Of a DNA stretch of 64,000 bases, positions 42,390 through 52,062 are shown piece by piece. Each line of letters begins with the position of its first letter. Positions within the stretch are counted from its first letter, which is position 1. The DNA comes from Granulimonas faecalis (GTDB lineage Bacteria > Actinomycetota > Coriobacteriia > Coriobacteriales > Atopobiaceae). Location: positions 82,864 to 146,863 of the forward strand of contig NZ_BQKC01000002.1 of NCBI RefSeq assembly GCF_022834715.1, written 5' to 3'. Below the pieces are notes generated by a model, which made no database searches, was not told the DNA's origin, and saw only the letters and a list, made by a program, of their open reading frames with translations. The position numbers and the translations under genes are program-made.

Positions 42390-43355
42390 GTGGCCATGCC
42401 GGCCGACAGCTTCGGCGCGTTCGACCCGAGAGGCTACCTGAGAGACTTTCTCCGCCCGAGGGTGTCCCATATCTCAAGGCATGTCGGCAAGGACCCGTCG
42501 TCGCTCATCGACAGGATCTGCGCCGAGCCCGGGTGCAAGAAGGCATCGTCGTTCGCCCCCTCCATGGACGTCCCGTTGCTGGTGAGAAACTCGCTCAAAC
42601 TCAACTGGGACCACATAAGGGCCGCCTTCAGCACACGGGGACGCGACCGTCACGAATACCAGGTGGACCAGCAAGGATGCGGGCTCTCCATCCTGTGGGA
42701 CGGCTACGGTCTCGTGGCCCGTAAGAGCGACCGGTTCAAGGTGGTCCTCGCCAAGGACCCGTCCATGAGGTACGGATTCTTCATCATGACCGCCTACCCG
42801 ACCTTCTCCATGGAAGACCCCGCGGCCCCCGTGGACCTCGAGAGGGCGCTCCTCGGATCCGCCGCTTTCATGGCCCCCGCCACGGCCCCGGCCGAGGCCC
42901 TGAAGAAGGGGGCCATGAGGGCCTCCGCATACCTCGGCGAGGACATCCCCGTGGTCAGCACCGGGAACACCGTGCAGGCCCTGATACCGGTGTCCGACCG
43001 GGCGCTCCCGGAGGTGAGCGTCGCGACGAGGATCGACCACGGCCGGATCACCGCGACCCAGTTCACCGCCGTCAGGAGGGGCCCGGACGGGTCCTGCATG
43101 ATCTGCGGCATCCCCGAGGGCACCGTGGGGATGTCCGCCGCGGAGTGCCTGCGAAGGGTGCTGGAGAGAGACGCCGGGCTCAAGGAGAGGATCCACAGGG
43201 CCACTGACCTCGTAAAATACCCCAAGGCCCGCACCAAGACCGCGGGGACGGTCCCGACGGAGCGTCCGCGGGGACCCCGCCGCGGGATGCGGCACACCCC
43301 TCCCCCGCCGGAGCCCCCGTCAAGGGCCCGAGACGACGGGTTCGAGCTGGGTTAG
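42390..43355 (+). CDS. Hypothetical protein, possible barnase-like (BECR) domain
   Basis: Protein of 321 residues from a GTG (or ATG at 42396). The centre has SILWDGYGLVARKSDRFKVV and RYGFFIMTAYPTF, which resembles the C-terminal strands of BECR-fold (EndoU/barnase-like) nuclease domains in phage and toxin proteins. The C-terminus is basic and Pro-rich. I give this only as a suggestion. It is transcribed with the preceding gene. A strong terminator follows. Confidence 0.45.
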   Translation: MAMPADSFGAFDPRGYLRDFLRPRVSHISRHVGKDPSSLIDRICAEPGCKKASSFAPSMDVPLLVRNSLKLNWDHIRAAFSTRGRDRHEYQVDQQGCGLSILWDGYGLVARKSDRFKVVLAKDPSMRYGFFIMTAYPTFSMEDPAAPVDLERALLGSAAFMAPATAPAEALKKGAMRASAYLGEDIPVVSTGNTVQALIPVSDRALPEVSVATRIDHGRITATQFTAVRRGPDGSCMICGIPEGTVGMSAAECLRRVLERDAGLKERIHRATDLVKYPKARTKTAGTVPTERPRGPRRGMRHTPPPPEPPSRARDDGFELG

Positions 43356-43371
43356 CCGAATCTGACGACAC

Positions 43372-43424
43372 ACCCTCCCTTGAGGAACGGTTTCGAGCCG
43401 TCCCCCAAGGGAGGGTCTTTTTTT
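43372..43424 (+). terminator. Terminator after 42390-43355
   Basis: CCCTCCCTTG pairs with CAAGGGAGGG around an inner ACGG/CCGT stem and is followed by TCTTTTTTT. Confidence 0.85.
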
Positions 43425-43431
43425 GCCTGCA

Positions 43432-43472
43432 AAAGAGCCCCTCCCCGGACGACCCGGGAAGGGGCTCTGGAA
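43432..43472 (-). terminator. Terminator for the surface protein gene
   Basis: On the minus strand AGAGCCCCTTCCCGGG pairs with a matching arm and ends in GGGGCTCTTTTGC, 21 bases past the stop at 43493. Confidence 0.75.
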
Positions 43473-43492
43473 CGCTCCTGTCCGATGGGCCC

Positions 43493-46400
43493 CTAGAGGC
43501 GCATCTTACGGGAGATGTACCAGACCGCACCGCCGGAGGCGATGCCGGACATGATGGCCAGCATAGGGCCGGCGCCGGTCTGGAGCATGGTGCGGGCGGC
43601 GTGCTCGGCGGCAGCCACCTCGACGGGCTTGCCCTGGTCGCGCGGGGTCTGCACCACGGAGTCCTCGTCGTCATCCTCCATGAGGCGGCCGTAGGCCGTG
43701 CGGGCGACGTAGAGGTCGGCCTCGTTCTTGAGGTCGGCGCCGGGCACGTAGGCGTCGGTCACCTCGCAGGTGAGCACGGCGGGCATGTACTGGCGGGTCG
43801 TCCCGTCGGCCCCCTCGAAGGTGCCCTGGCTCTCGGGGTCGCCCTCGAAGTCGTCGTGGGGGGCCTTGAGAGAGTCGCTCTGCCAGAGGGCGGAGCCGTC
43901 AGGGCGGGTGGTGAAGCCCGCCTCCACACGGCCGTACTCGAAGCGCACGGCCGTGACGTGCTCACCCTCGGCGAGCTTCAGGTCGGAGACCTCCAGGGTG
44001 TCGGCGTCGGCGGCCGGGATGCCGGCCTTCCAGAGGTGCCAGCCGGTGTAGTTCTGGCGGCGCTCCTTGCCGTCGTTGTCGTAAGCGTCGTCCATGGTGG
44101 CGTTCGGGCCGGACTCCTCCACGAAGTCGCGGTCGGTCATGTCCGTGGCGTACCAGACGTTGAGCAGGCCGTCGTGGTCCTGCCACGCCTGGGGCGTGGT
44201 CACGGACTTGAGGTTGGCGAGGCCGTCGGTGACGCAGGTGAGCTCGTCGGTGACGGTGAACTCGTCGACCCAGGTGGTGCTCGTGTTCTGGAAGTCCAGC
44301 GTGTAGTCGAACTCACCGCTGTCGGAGACCGTGACGGCCGCGCGGTTGGCCCCGTCGCCGTTCTCAACGACGCCCTCGGCCACCGGGTCGGCGATCTGCT
44401 GGCGCTTGTCGAGGCGGCCGGAGATCTCGATGTCGGCGACCTTGGGGGTCTGGACGACCCTGTCCTCGTCGGAGTCCTCGAGGCCGTCGGCGTCGCCGCC
44501 GTTCCTGGCCAGGAAGACGTTGGCGCTGTTCTCGAGGGCGGTCTCGGGGATGTAGGAGCCGTTGACCCTCATGGTCACCTGGATGGGGCCGTAGGCGCTC
44601 CCCGAGCCGTCGCCGTGGCCGGTGTGGCCCTCGAAGGGGCACACGAAGGGACCGCCGGGAAGGACCTGGGTGATGTCGTCGTGGTCGTCCTTGAGGTCCT
44701 CGCGGGTCCAGGTGGACTCGTCCGGGCGGCTCGTGAAGCCGGCCTCCACGCGGCCGTACTCCAGGCGGATTCCGGTCACGCGCTCGCCCTCGCCGAGCCC
44801 CAGGTCTGCGACCTTGAGCTCGGTGTCGACGCAGGTGGGCACATCGGCCTTCCAGAGGCGCCAGCCGGTGTAGTCGAGGCGGCGGCCGTCGTCGCCCAGG
44901 CGGCCGGCGTTCTCCTCGGCGGCAAGCCACGGGTTCTCATGGCCGTCGGAGAGGGTCTGGTTGGCCCCGGAGGGGTCGACGTGGTCCTCCGGGGTGAGGT
45001 TCGTCCGGTACCAGACGTTCGCCTTGCCGTCGAAATCGGCACCGGCCACGCCGGTGTGGATGGCGTCGAGCTCGGCGAGGCCCGCCGCCACGGCCTCGAG
45101 CGGGTCCTCCACGGTGTACTCGTCGCACCAGGTGTTGGACGTGGAGCGGTGGTCGAGGGTGTAGGTGTAGACGCCGTCCTCGCTCTCGGTGACGTCGGCC
45201 TTGTTCTCGCCGTCGCCGTTCTCGACGACGTCGTCGGCCACGGGGTCGGCGACCTGCTGGCGCTTGTCGAGCTCACCGGAGATCTCGATGGGCTCGTCGA
45301 CCATCTCCACGGGCACCACGGAGCCGTCCTCGGTGACGGTGAAGGTCACGTCGGCGGCCATGTCGTGGTCTCGGGGCGTCATGGTCTCGGTGAGGGTGTA
45401 CTCACCGGGGGCCAAAGCCTCGATGCGGTGGGGCTCGTCGCCGGACACCCACCGGTCCACCGCCGTGCCCGAAGAGTCGGTCACGGTGAGCGTGGCCCCG
45501 GGAACCTCGGGACCGCCCGTGACCTCCACCTTGGAGACGTCCACCTTGGTGGGCTCGTCGGCCACGGTGACGAGGTAGTCGCCGTCGCCCTCGACGCGGC
45601 CGTCCTCGGCGGCCGTCACGGGGCTCACGGTGCGGTCGACCACGTAGCCCACGGGAGCCGCCACCTCGGCGTACTCGTAGGTGGTGGCCCGGGCGTTGGT
45701 GCCGAGGCGGTCGAAGGTGGCCCGGCCGTCGGCGCCGGTGGTGGCGAAGCGGGTGCCGGAGCCGTCGGTGAGCAGGCGGTCGACGCGCAGGGCGACACCA
45801 TCGGCGCGGCCGAGGAAGAGCGTGCAGCCGCCCTGGCGGACGTCGGCGATGCCTGCGACGGCGCCGGCCACGGGCACGGTCTCGCCGTCGACCACGAGGT
45901 TCCAACCGCCGAAGGCCTCGGGGGCCTCCCAGGTGGCCTCCGTGCCCTCGACGCGAGAGAGGGCCACGGAGTCGTCGTGGTCGGCCACCGTGCAGCCCAC
46001 CTCCCAGGCGCCGTCGACGTCGGCGACGTTCAGGGTGTAGGCGGAGCCGGCAGAGACCTCGAGGGAGGTCTCGCCGGAGGCCTCGGCCTCCTTGCCGTTG
46101 CACTGGAGGGCCACCCGGTAGGTGCCCGGGGCCACGGGGGTGCCGGTCTCGGAGAGGGAGTAGGTCTGGGAGCCGTCCTCGGAGACGAGGGAGACGGAGA
46201 CGCCGTCGGCCACGTCGCCGGCCAGGACCAGGGCCGAGGCGTCGACGGGCTCGAGGCGGATGTCGTGGTCCTCGGTGTCAGGGGCCACGACGCGCACCGG
46301 GGAGGCGCCCTCCTCGGCAGCGTCGGCCGAGTCCTTGGGCCAGAGGGCGAAGGTGGCGCCGGAAAGGTCCTTGTCGGAGGTCGCGGAGACCTTGGACAGG

Positions 46401-48871
46401 ACCAGGTGGTTCGGGGCGTTCTCGGCGGCGGTGCCGGCGGTCACCACCGGCGTCTTGTCGTCCTTGTAGGTAAGGGTCACCTCATGGGGGGTGGCGTCCA
46501 GGACGTAGCCGTCGGGGGCCTGGGTCTCGACGAAGCTGTAGGTGGCGGACCCCGTGCCGAGAGGCAGGAGCCCGGTCTCGGCGCGGCCCTCGGCGTCGGT
46601 GGTGACCATGGTCATGAGCTGGCCCGCGGCGGCCTGGACGCGGCCGTCGGGGGACACCACGTCGTTCTTGGCGTAGACGTGGAAGGTGGCGCCGGCAAGC
46701 GCCTCGCCGGTCTCGGCGTCGGTCTTCTCGATGGAGGCGCGGCCCTTGGCCTGGTCGTCGGAGAACCTCACGACGGTCACAGGGGCCGTCTCGTGGGTGC
46801 CGGCGATCTCGAAGGTGAGGTCCTTGCCGTTCAAGAGGTAGGGGGCCTGGGCCTTGACCTCGCGGATGGTGTAGGTGCCGGGCTGCAGGCCCTCGGGCAG
46901 GGTCACCATGCCGGAGCCGTCGGTGACGAAGGTGTCGAGGACGGTGTGGTTCGGGTACCACAGCTCGTTCTCGATCCGATTGCCCTCGGCGTCGAAGAGC
47001 TGGAACTCGAAGCCGGCCAGGGCCACGACCTGGCCGCTCTCGGCGTCGGTCTTGACGATCTGGACGTGGGACTCGACGCGGTCGTTGTCCACGATGTAGG
47101 ACAGGGTCGTCCCGTCGACCATCTGGTCGGGCGTGATCTGCCAGGGCTGGACCGGGGAGAACCCGGAGGGCACCGTGGAGGCAACCTCGCGGACGGTGTA
47201 GCCGGCGGCGTCGTAGGGCAGGCAGCCCTTGACGGTGTCGGGGCGGGTGCCGGAGCCGTACCAGCCGTCCGTGAGCTCGGCGCGGCCCTCGTCGTCGGTG
47301 GTCATGGTCGCCACCACCTGGCCGGTGGTATTGGAGACAACCTCGAAGGAGATGTTTCGGCCGGGGTTCTGGAGGCCGGAGCCCTCGTTGCCGGTGTCGA
47401 GGTACTTCACGAGCTTCATGTTGAAGGCGATGACGTCCTCGAGGTAGTCGTCATCGGGGGTGAGCTCGACGACGCCGGCGTTGTTCATGGAGTCTGCGGT
47501 GACGTGGTAGGTGTGGACCGTGGGGTCGAGCCTGTAGCCCCTGGGGGCCCGGGTCTCGCGCACCGTCACGGTGCCGAAGGGGATGTCCCGGAAGGACAGA
47601 TTCCCGTTAGCGTTGGTCGTGGCCCGCTTGGTCTGGGTGGTCCCGTTGTAGGGGTAGCTGATCTCGAACTCGGCCCCCTCCAGGGTGGCGCCGGCCTGGG
47701 CGTCCCCCTTGGTGGCGGAGTCCTTCTTCTGGATGTGCAGGAAGAGACGTCCCGGGTCGTCCGTCACCTTCTCCTCGCAGGCGGAGTTGCCCGTGCGGAA
47801 GGTGTGGGTCTCCGGGTCGAGCTTGTAGCCCTTGGGGGCCTTGGTCTCGCGGTAGGTGTAGACCTCGTTGGGGGCCAGCTTCAGGTCCGCGTGGCCGTTG
47901 GCGTCGAGGACCACCTTGGTCTTCTCCCCCGTGGTGGTGCGGGTGAGCTCGTACTCGGCACCGCCCAGGGCGTACTCGCTGTTGCCCGCGGTCATGCGGG
48001 CGTCGGCGGAGAGCTTCGTGAAGGTGACGCTCACCCGCGGGTTGTACTCGAAGCCCACCAGGGTCTGGTTGCCCGACGGGTCGGTCGGGGAGGTGGCGAA
48101 GTAGACGGCGAACTCGTCCTCGGCGGGCAGCCACGTGGTGTCGCCGGGGGCGGAGTACTTGATGAGCTTGGCCCGGGTGGAGTCGGGGTAGGGGCCGCCG
48201 CTCCAGTGCTCGGGGGTGGCCCAGCCGCCCACCTCGCCGTCGTAGGAGGCGGGGTGGTCGAAGCCGATGACGTAGCGCTTGACGGCGGCGACCTGGGCAT
48301 CGGTGAGGCCCGTGCAGGCCACGTCGCCGTTGCCGTTCCTCATGTCGGTCATGAGGATGTGCATGAGCATCCAGTCGCGGTCCCACTCGGAGATGTCGCC
48401 GAGGTTCACGACAGACGTCGAGGGGAAGAGGCCGCCGTCGGAGCCCCAGCTGGCGCTCTCGTAGCGCGGGCCGCCCGGGCCCCACCACATGATGGCGCGG
48501 ACGAGGTTGCGGTTCAACTCGGTGTTGTTGGCCGGGTCGCGGAAGAACCAGCCCCAGTCGCCGGTGGTGTCGTGGGCCTTGTAGCCCTCCCCCACGCGGA
48601 CGTGGCTCGGCAGGTGTGCGTCGGAGCACTGGAGGACGCCGCCCCCCTGGGCCTCGAAGACGCCGGTGACGCCGAAGGGCCCGTAGTGCAGGGCGCTCCT
48701 GCACCGGATCTGCTGCTGGCCCGTGGCCGCGAAGGCCGGGGCGGCGGGCGCCAGGAGCCCCACGGCCTGGGAGGCCACGAGGACGACGGACATCAGGGCC
48801 GCCATGAGGCGGCGGCCGGGGCCGCCCCCGGGCGAGGCCTTCCTGTGTTTGGTTTCGGTACCGAGGCCCAT
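43493..48871 (-). CDS. Giant SpaA/Cna-B surface protein (pilin-like adhesin)
   Basis: Protein of 1,792 residues. A signal peptide spans about 20-48 (AALMSVVLVASQAVGLLAPA). A thioester-type N-terminal domain follows (VLQCSDAHLPSH), then at least six Cna-B/SpaA isopeptide domains, recognisable by E-T-x-A-P-x-G-Y and VRETRAPRGYRLDP motifs. A repeat pair near the C-terminus has SGELDKRQQVADPVADDVVE and SGRLDKRQQIADPVAEGVVE. It ends in TMLQTGAGPMLAIMSG and a basic tail: the sorting motif reads LQTG instead of LPxTG. Sortase B at 54966 is a possible anchor enzyme. The ATG at 48871 follows AAAGGAGG. Likely a pilus or adhesin exposed on the donor cell. Confidence 0.92.
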   Translation of the reverse strand: MGLGTETKHRKASPGGGPGRRLMAALMSVVLVASQAVGLLAPAAPAFAATGQQQIRCRSALHYGPFGVTGVFEAQGGGVLQCSDAHLPSHVRVGEGYKAHDTTGDWGWFFRDPANNTELNRNLVRAIMWWGPGGPRYESASWGSDGGLFPSTSVVNLGDISEWDRDWMLMHILMTDMRNGNGDVACTGLTDAQVAAVKRYVIGFDHPASYDGEVGGWATPEHWSGGPYPDSTRAKLIKYSAPGDTTWLPAEDEFAVYFATSPTDPSGNQTLVGFEYNPRVSVTFTKLSADARMTAGNSEYALGGAEYELTRTTTGEKTKVVLDANGHADLKLAPNEVYTYRETKAPKGYKLDPETHTFRTGNSACEEKVTDDPGRLFLHIQKKDSATKGDAQAGATLEGAEFEISYPYNGTTQTKRATTNANGNLSFRDIPFGTVTVRETRAPRGYRLDPTVHTYHVTADSMNNAGVVELTPDDDYLEDVIAFNMKLVKYLDTGNEGSGLQNPGRNISFEVVSNTTGQVVATMTTDDEGRAELTDGWYGSGTRPDTVKGCLPYDAAGYTVREVASTVPSGFSPVQPWQITPDQMVDGTTLSYIVDNDRVESHVQIVKTDAESGQVVALAGFEFQLFDAEGNRIENELWYPNHTVLDTFVTDGSGMVTLPEGLQPGTYTIREVKAQAPYLLNGKDLTFEIAGTHETAPVTVVRFSDDQAKGRASIEKTDAETGEALAGATFHVYAKNDVVSPDGRVQAAAGQLMTMVTTDAEGRAETGLLPLGTGSATYSFVETQAPDGYVLDATPHEVTLTYKDDKTPVVTAGTAAENAPNHLVLSKVSATSDKDLSGATFALWPKDSADAAEEGASPVRVVAPDTEDHDIRLEPVDASALVLAGDVADGVSVSLVSEDGSQTYSLSETGTPVAPGTYRVALQCNGKEAEASGETSLEVSAGSAYTLNVADVDGAWEVGCTVADHDDSVALSRVEGTEATWEAPEAFGGWNLVVDGETVPVAGAVAGIADVRQGGCTLFLGRADGVALRVDRLLTDGSGTRFATTGADGRATFDRLGTNARATTYEYAEVAAPVGYVVDRTVSPVTAAEDGRVEGDGDYLVTVADEPTKVDVSKVEVTGGPEVPGATLTVTDSSGTAVDRWVSGDEPHRIEALAPGEYTLTETMTPRDHDMAADVTFTVTEDGSVVPVEMVDEPIEISGELDKRQQVADPVADDVVENGDGENKADVTESEDGVYTYTLDHRSTSNTWCDEYTVEDPLEAVAAGLAELDAIHTGVAGADFDGKANVWYRTNLTPEDHVDPSGANQTLSDGHENPWLAAEENAGRLGDDGRRLDYTGWRLWKADVPTCVDTELKVADLGLGEGERVTGIRLEYGRVEAGFTSRPDESTWTREDLKDDHDDITQVLPGGPFVCPFEGHTGHGDGSGSAYGPIQVTMRVNGSYIPETALENSANVFLARNGGDADGLEDSDEDRVVQTPKVADIEISGRLDKRQQIADPVAEGVVENGDGANRAAVTVSDSGEFDYTLDFQNTSTTWVDEFTVTDELTCVTDGLANLKSVTTPQAWQDHDGLLNVWYATDMTDRDFVEESGPNATMDDAYDNDGKERRQNYTGWHLWKAGIPAADADTLEVSDLKLAEGEHVTAVRFEYGRVEAGFTTRPDGSALWQSDSLKAPHDDFEGDPESQGTFEGADGTTRQYMPAVLTCEVTDAYVPGADLKNEADLYVARTAYGRLMEDDDEDSVVQTPRDQGKPVEVAAAEHAARTMLQTGAGPMLAIMSGIASGGAVWYISRKMRL

Positions 48872-49349
48872 GGGGCCTCCTTTCTTCCGTTGATCTCTCT
48901 GCTCGCTCACCGGCCTCAAGGACCGGCACGGGTAGCTCTCACGGCTTCCTCCTCTCCTCCATCGCGGGGCCCCGGCAGGGGAGCCCCGCCGTCGCGGGAC
49001 CGGGACTTGCCCTACAGGGCCCATGGTGGCGGACCCAAGGGACCCCTGCCGGGTCGTCGGGTGGGGTCCGAGCGTCCTAGCTGGGGTTTCGTTCCTGCGG
49101 CCCCCGAGATGGGGTGACGGGTGGGCCCTTTCGGCCCGCGGTGGGCTCGGTCGACCCAAGTGTCGTATGGGTGGGGAGGGGCGGATTCGGCGTGGAAACC
49201 CGGAACCTGCGTCTAGCTGGGGGGGTGCCGAAGGCGGCGGAAAAGTCGATGACGAACGGGACACGCAAGGCGGCCCTTTTGCTAACATCGCCGGTGCGCG
49301 GCGGGGACGGCCGTCGTGGGCGCCGCCCTCCTGGAAGGAGGTGGGGCCC
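48872..49349. other. Intergenic between divergent surface genes
   Basis: No gene seen. GC-rich except GCTAACAT at about 49284-49291, which could be a -10 for the plus-strand peptide gene. Runs of G and pyrimidine blocks in the centre have no clear structure. Confidence 0.45.
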
Positions 49350-49484
49350 ATGGCCGAGACGTCTGTCGTCGCCCTGCATGTCCTGCAGGGCGCCTACTAC
49401 ACTCTTGGCGTTGTGTACATGGTGGTGAGGATTCGCCGCCTCGTGCGCGAGGACGCTATCCGCAACAAAAAAGAGAACCGGTAG
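49350..49484 (+). CDS. Small membrane peptide, type I toxin- or holin-like
   Basis: Peptide of 44 residues with one membrane span (VVALHVLQGAYYTLGVVYMV) followed by a basic tail ending NKKENR. ATG follows GGAGG. The stop lies inside a perfect 30-base palindrome (49473-49502). Size, span and charged tail match Hol-Tox and TxpA-like type I toxins, which are normally silenced by an antisense RNA; no antisense promoter is proven. It sits between two surface genes, so a processing or anchoring accessory role is also possible. Confidence 0.5.
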   Translation: MAETSVVALHVLQGAYYTLGVVYMVVRIRRLVREDAIRNKKENR

Positions 49485-49502
49485 CCTAGGCTACCGGTTC
49501 TC
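49473..49502. terminator. Perfect palindrome overlapping the peptide stop
   Basis: Arms GAGAACCGGTAGCC and GGCTACCGGTTCTC around a two-base TA centre. It contains the TAG stop. No T run follows on the plus strand, so it may be a weak terminator or an RNA stability element. Confidence 0.6.
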
Positions 49503-49758
49503 AGCTCAACAATCACGGGTGGCGCCCACTTCCCAAGGCGGACGTTCCCGTCGCGTGCCCACATTGTACAACAGATGCCGACGGCCGTGGCCGGAGACGG
49601 ACAGTGTCCCACAGAGCCTCGACCCCGGGCGCGGGGCGCCCCTGCGGTACGGGAGGGGGTGCCCCTCCGGCCAGAGGGTGTGCAGCCAGGATTCAACGCG
49701 AACGTTGCCGTCTCCTTATTTTCCCGGTTCTATCAGCTGTTTCCCTTGGTTCGTGCTA

Positions 49759-49777
49759 TACTGTTTTCAACAGTATG
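49759..49777. promoter_or_regulatory. Inverted repeat over a promoter
   Basis: ATACTGTT, TTC, AACAGTAT at 49759-49777, overlapping TATACT (49758-49763), 24 bases before the next ATG. It looks like a repressor operator. Confidence 0.55.
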
Positions 49778-49800
49778 CCACGACCGAAGGGAAGTTCTCT

Positions 49801-51108
49801 ATGGCCGACCACCAGCCCCTGCAAGAGCTCCGCGAGGCCTCCAGACGGGTCCTCGTCTCCATAAAGGCCGTCCCGGGTCGCCTGAGGGAGGCCCTGACGG
49901 CGTCGCCGAACAAGGTCCGCAACCGCATCCTGGCCGCCGGCTGCTGCGCCGCCGCGGCCCTGCTGGTCGGCGCCGGGGCCTGGGCGGCGGCCGCCCCCGT
50001 CGCCCTGCCGGTGCCGGGGGAGCCGCCCGCCGCGGCCGACCAGGCCGCCGACGACGGGGCGGCGGGGCCCGTGGCCGTGGCCCTGGAGGTGAGCGCCGAG
50101 GGCTACACGGAGCAGTCCAGCCCGCTCGTGGCCGTGGTGGAGCCCGTGGCCGACGCCGGGGGCGACGGGGCCGACGGCCAGGGATCCGACGACGGCCCTG
50201 CGTCCCCCACCGAGGCCTTCGCCCACGCCGTGAGCGCGGAGGAGGTGTCCTCCGGCACGGCGTCGGTGGAGCTCAAGCCCGGCACCTACACCGTCTCCTT
50301 CGTCTCCCCCGTCAACCAGGACGGCTCCGTCTACAAGGTGCCCGAGCCCCAGGAGGTGACCGTGGCCGCACCGGAGGGCGAGGCCGACGACGGCGGTACG
50401 GCGCCCGAGTCCCCCAAGGTCGACGTAAAGCTCGACCCGGTGCCCGCCGACCAGGTGACCAAGGAGGACCTGGACAAGATCAAGTCCGACCTCGCCGACG
50501 CCGTGGCCAAGGGCGACGGCACCCTCTCCGGCGACGCCGGGTCCCAGGCCACGGACAAGGCGGAGGAGAACGCCTCCAAGGCGCCGGCGTCCAAGCCGGC
50601 CGAGGAGGGGCAGAAGCCCGAGGAGAAACCCGCGGAGCAGAAGCCTGCGGACAGTCAGACGTCCGGGTCGTCCGGCAGCGGATCCTCCGGCGGCGGGCAG
50701 TCGTCCGGCGGCGGCAGCTCCTCCGGGGGCCAGTCCTCGAGCTCCGTCGGCTCCTCCGGTGGCGGCCAGTCTTCCGGCGGCAGCGGCTCCTCGGGCGGCG
50801 GCTCCACCGCCCCGGCCAAGAAGTGGGTCCCCGAGCAGGGCCACTACGAGCCGACCTACGAGAGCGTGTGGGTGCCGAACGTGCAGTACATCCGGCACGA
50901 GCGTTGGCAGTGCTCGGCCTGCGGGAGCATGTTCTCCAGCGGCGATGCCATGGACGCGCACGTCTGGGGCACCTACGGCGACGCCCAGCACCCCAACGGC
51001 GCGTCCGCCATCGACCAGTCCTACACCGAGCAGGTGGACAACGGCCGCTACGAGAAGAAGCAGACCGGCCAGAAGTGGGTCGTGGACGTCCCCGGCCACT
51101 GGGAGTGA
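49801..51108 (+). CDS. Membrane-anchored or secreted protein with C-terminal zinc finger
   Basis: Protein of 435 residues. Cytoplasmic N-terminus, membrane segment at 43-64 (ILAAGCCAAAALLVGAGAW), a beta-rich domain (80-200, GTYTVSFVSPVNQDGS), an acidic/Lys linker, a Ser/Gly-rich stalk at 300-340, and a C-terminal module with WVPEQGHYEPTYESVWVP and a C2H2-like finger (QCSACGSMFSSGDAMDAHVW) ending in WVVDVPGHWE. Related modules occur in Firmicutes and coriobacterial surface proteins. Likely extracellular, near the Cna-B gene. Strong terminator after it. Confidence 0.75.
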   Translation: MADHQPLQELREASRRVLVSIKAVPGRLREALTASPNKVRNRILAAGCCAAAALLVGAGAWAAAAPVALPVPGEPPAAADQAADDGAAGPVAVALEVSAEGYTEQSSPLVAVVEPVADAGGDGADGQGSDDGPASPTEAFAHAVSAEEVSSGTASVELKPGTYTVSFVSPVNQDGSVYKVPEPQEVTVAAPEGEADDGGTAPESPKVDVKLDPVPADQVTKEDLDKIKSDLADAVAKGDGTLSGDAGSQATDKAEENASKAPASKPAEEGQKPEEKPAEQKPADSQTSGSSGSGSSGGGQSSGGGSSSGGQSSSSVGSSGGGQSSGGSGSSGGGSTAPAKKWVPEQGHYEPTYESVWVPNVQYIRHERWQCSACGSMFSSGDAMDAHVWGTYGDAQHPNGASAIDQSYTEQVDNGRYEKKQTGQKWVVDVPGHWE

Positions 51109-51156
51109 GGCCGGGACCGCGAAGGGGGCACCCGTCGCGAACCTCGACTCGTAACC

Positions 51157-51189
51157 AAGGAGGGGCCCCATACGGGGCCCCTCCTTTTT
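51157..51189 (+). terminator. Terminator
   Basis: AAGGAGGGGCCCC, ATAC, GGGGCCCCTCCTT and TTT. Strong hairpin. Confidence 0.9.
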
Positions 51190-51297
51190 CCTGCCACTGA
51201 CCGCCTCAAGGCCCTCCTCCCCCGCCGGGGCCATGACCGGCAGACGCCGTCGGCGCGCCGCCCTCTTGTTCGGGCATGGGGAAGCCCCTGTGGCCGC

Positions 51298-52062
51298 CTA
51301 TTCCTCACCGGCCTCGTCGGACGCGTCCCAGAGGTCGTCGGCTTGAAGCGTCGAATCCAGACCCTGCTCCACCTCGGCCACCCCCGCGAGGGCCACGGCC
51401 ACCCCCGCCCGGGCATCCCGCAGCCTCTTCGCTATCTCCCTCTGCTCCTCGATGGGTGGGAGGTAGACCAGCACCTTGCCGAAGTCGTCCTCCTGGGTCC
51501 TCCTACGGTTGCTGTGACCGGTGTTGATGGCCTGGAAGGCCTTCTGGAACCTCTTGCTCCGGAGGAGGACGGCGAGGAACTCCGGGTCGACCCGGTCCGG
51601 GTCCTTGACGGAGAGGGTCGGGTACTCCTTGGTGACGAGGGCGTGGTCGAACTCGTCGGACACGTAACAGACGACGCCCTTCCACAGGTCGATGCCGGAG
51701 TAGACGATGTCGCCCTTCCTGGCCTCGTACCACGTGCTGCTCGAGTCCGCGAAGTACATCCCCCTCCACTCGGGCGGGTTGGTGCCGACTCCGGCCTCCC
51801 TCAGCCGGGGGAGGCCGGTCTTTGAGAGGGTGAGGACCTTGTACTCCCTCATCGGGTCGCTGGAGAAATCGACGTCCCGGCGCTTTTGCACCACCACGTC
51901 CTTAAGGGGGGCGGCCGACCACCCCTTCGGCACGTAGTCTCGGGCATGGGCCTTGTAGACGTGGTACTTGGGGTCTATGCGGTGGCTCTTGTGGCTCGCC
52001 CAGACCTCGGACGCCGGGATCGTGACGCACCTGGGGTCATCGACCACCCCCCCCCGCTCCAA
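51298..52062 (-). CDS. hsdS: Type I specificity (HsdS-like) target recognition domain
   Basis: C-terminal target-recognition part of a restriction-modification enzyme, up to 254 residues: DIVYSGIDLWKGVVCYVSDE, VDPEFLAVLLRSKRFQ, the conserved VYLPPIEEQREIAKRL helix and a trailing coiled segment. It begins in frame only by a GAG-CGG reading through a run of nine C at 52047-52055 (G on the coding strand). With ten G the methylase reads straight into it. It has one target-recognition half rather than two, so half-site recognition is expected. The run makes phase variation a real possibility. Confidence 0.8.
   Translation of the reverse strand: MERGGVVDDPRCVTIPASEVWASHKSHRIDPKYHVYKAHARDYVPKGWSAAPLKDVVVQKRRDVDFSSDPMREYKVLTLSKTGLPRLREAGVGTNPPEWRGMYFADSSSTWYEARKGDIVYSGIDLWKGVVCYVSDEFDHALVTKEYPTLSVKDPDRVDPEFLAVLLRSKRFQKAFQAINTGHSNRRRTQEDDFGKVLVYLPPIEEQREIAKRLRDARAGVAVALAGVAEVEQGLDSTLQADDLWDASDEAGEE

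Noticed and set aside
43601..49117. A 1,838-codon open frame on the plus strand opposite the surface protein gene
   Set aside because: It is the antisense shadow of a GC-rich gene: Val/Gly/Leu/His-biased, no domains, no ribosome site. The Cna-B frame on the minus strand is unmistakable.
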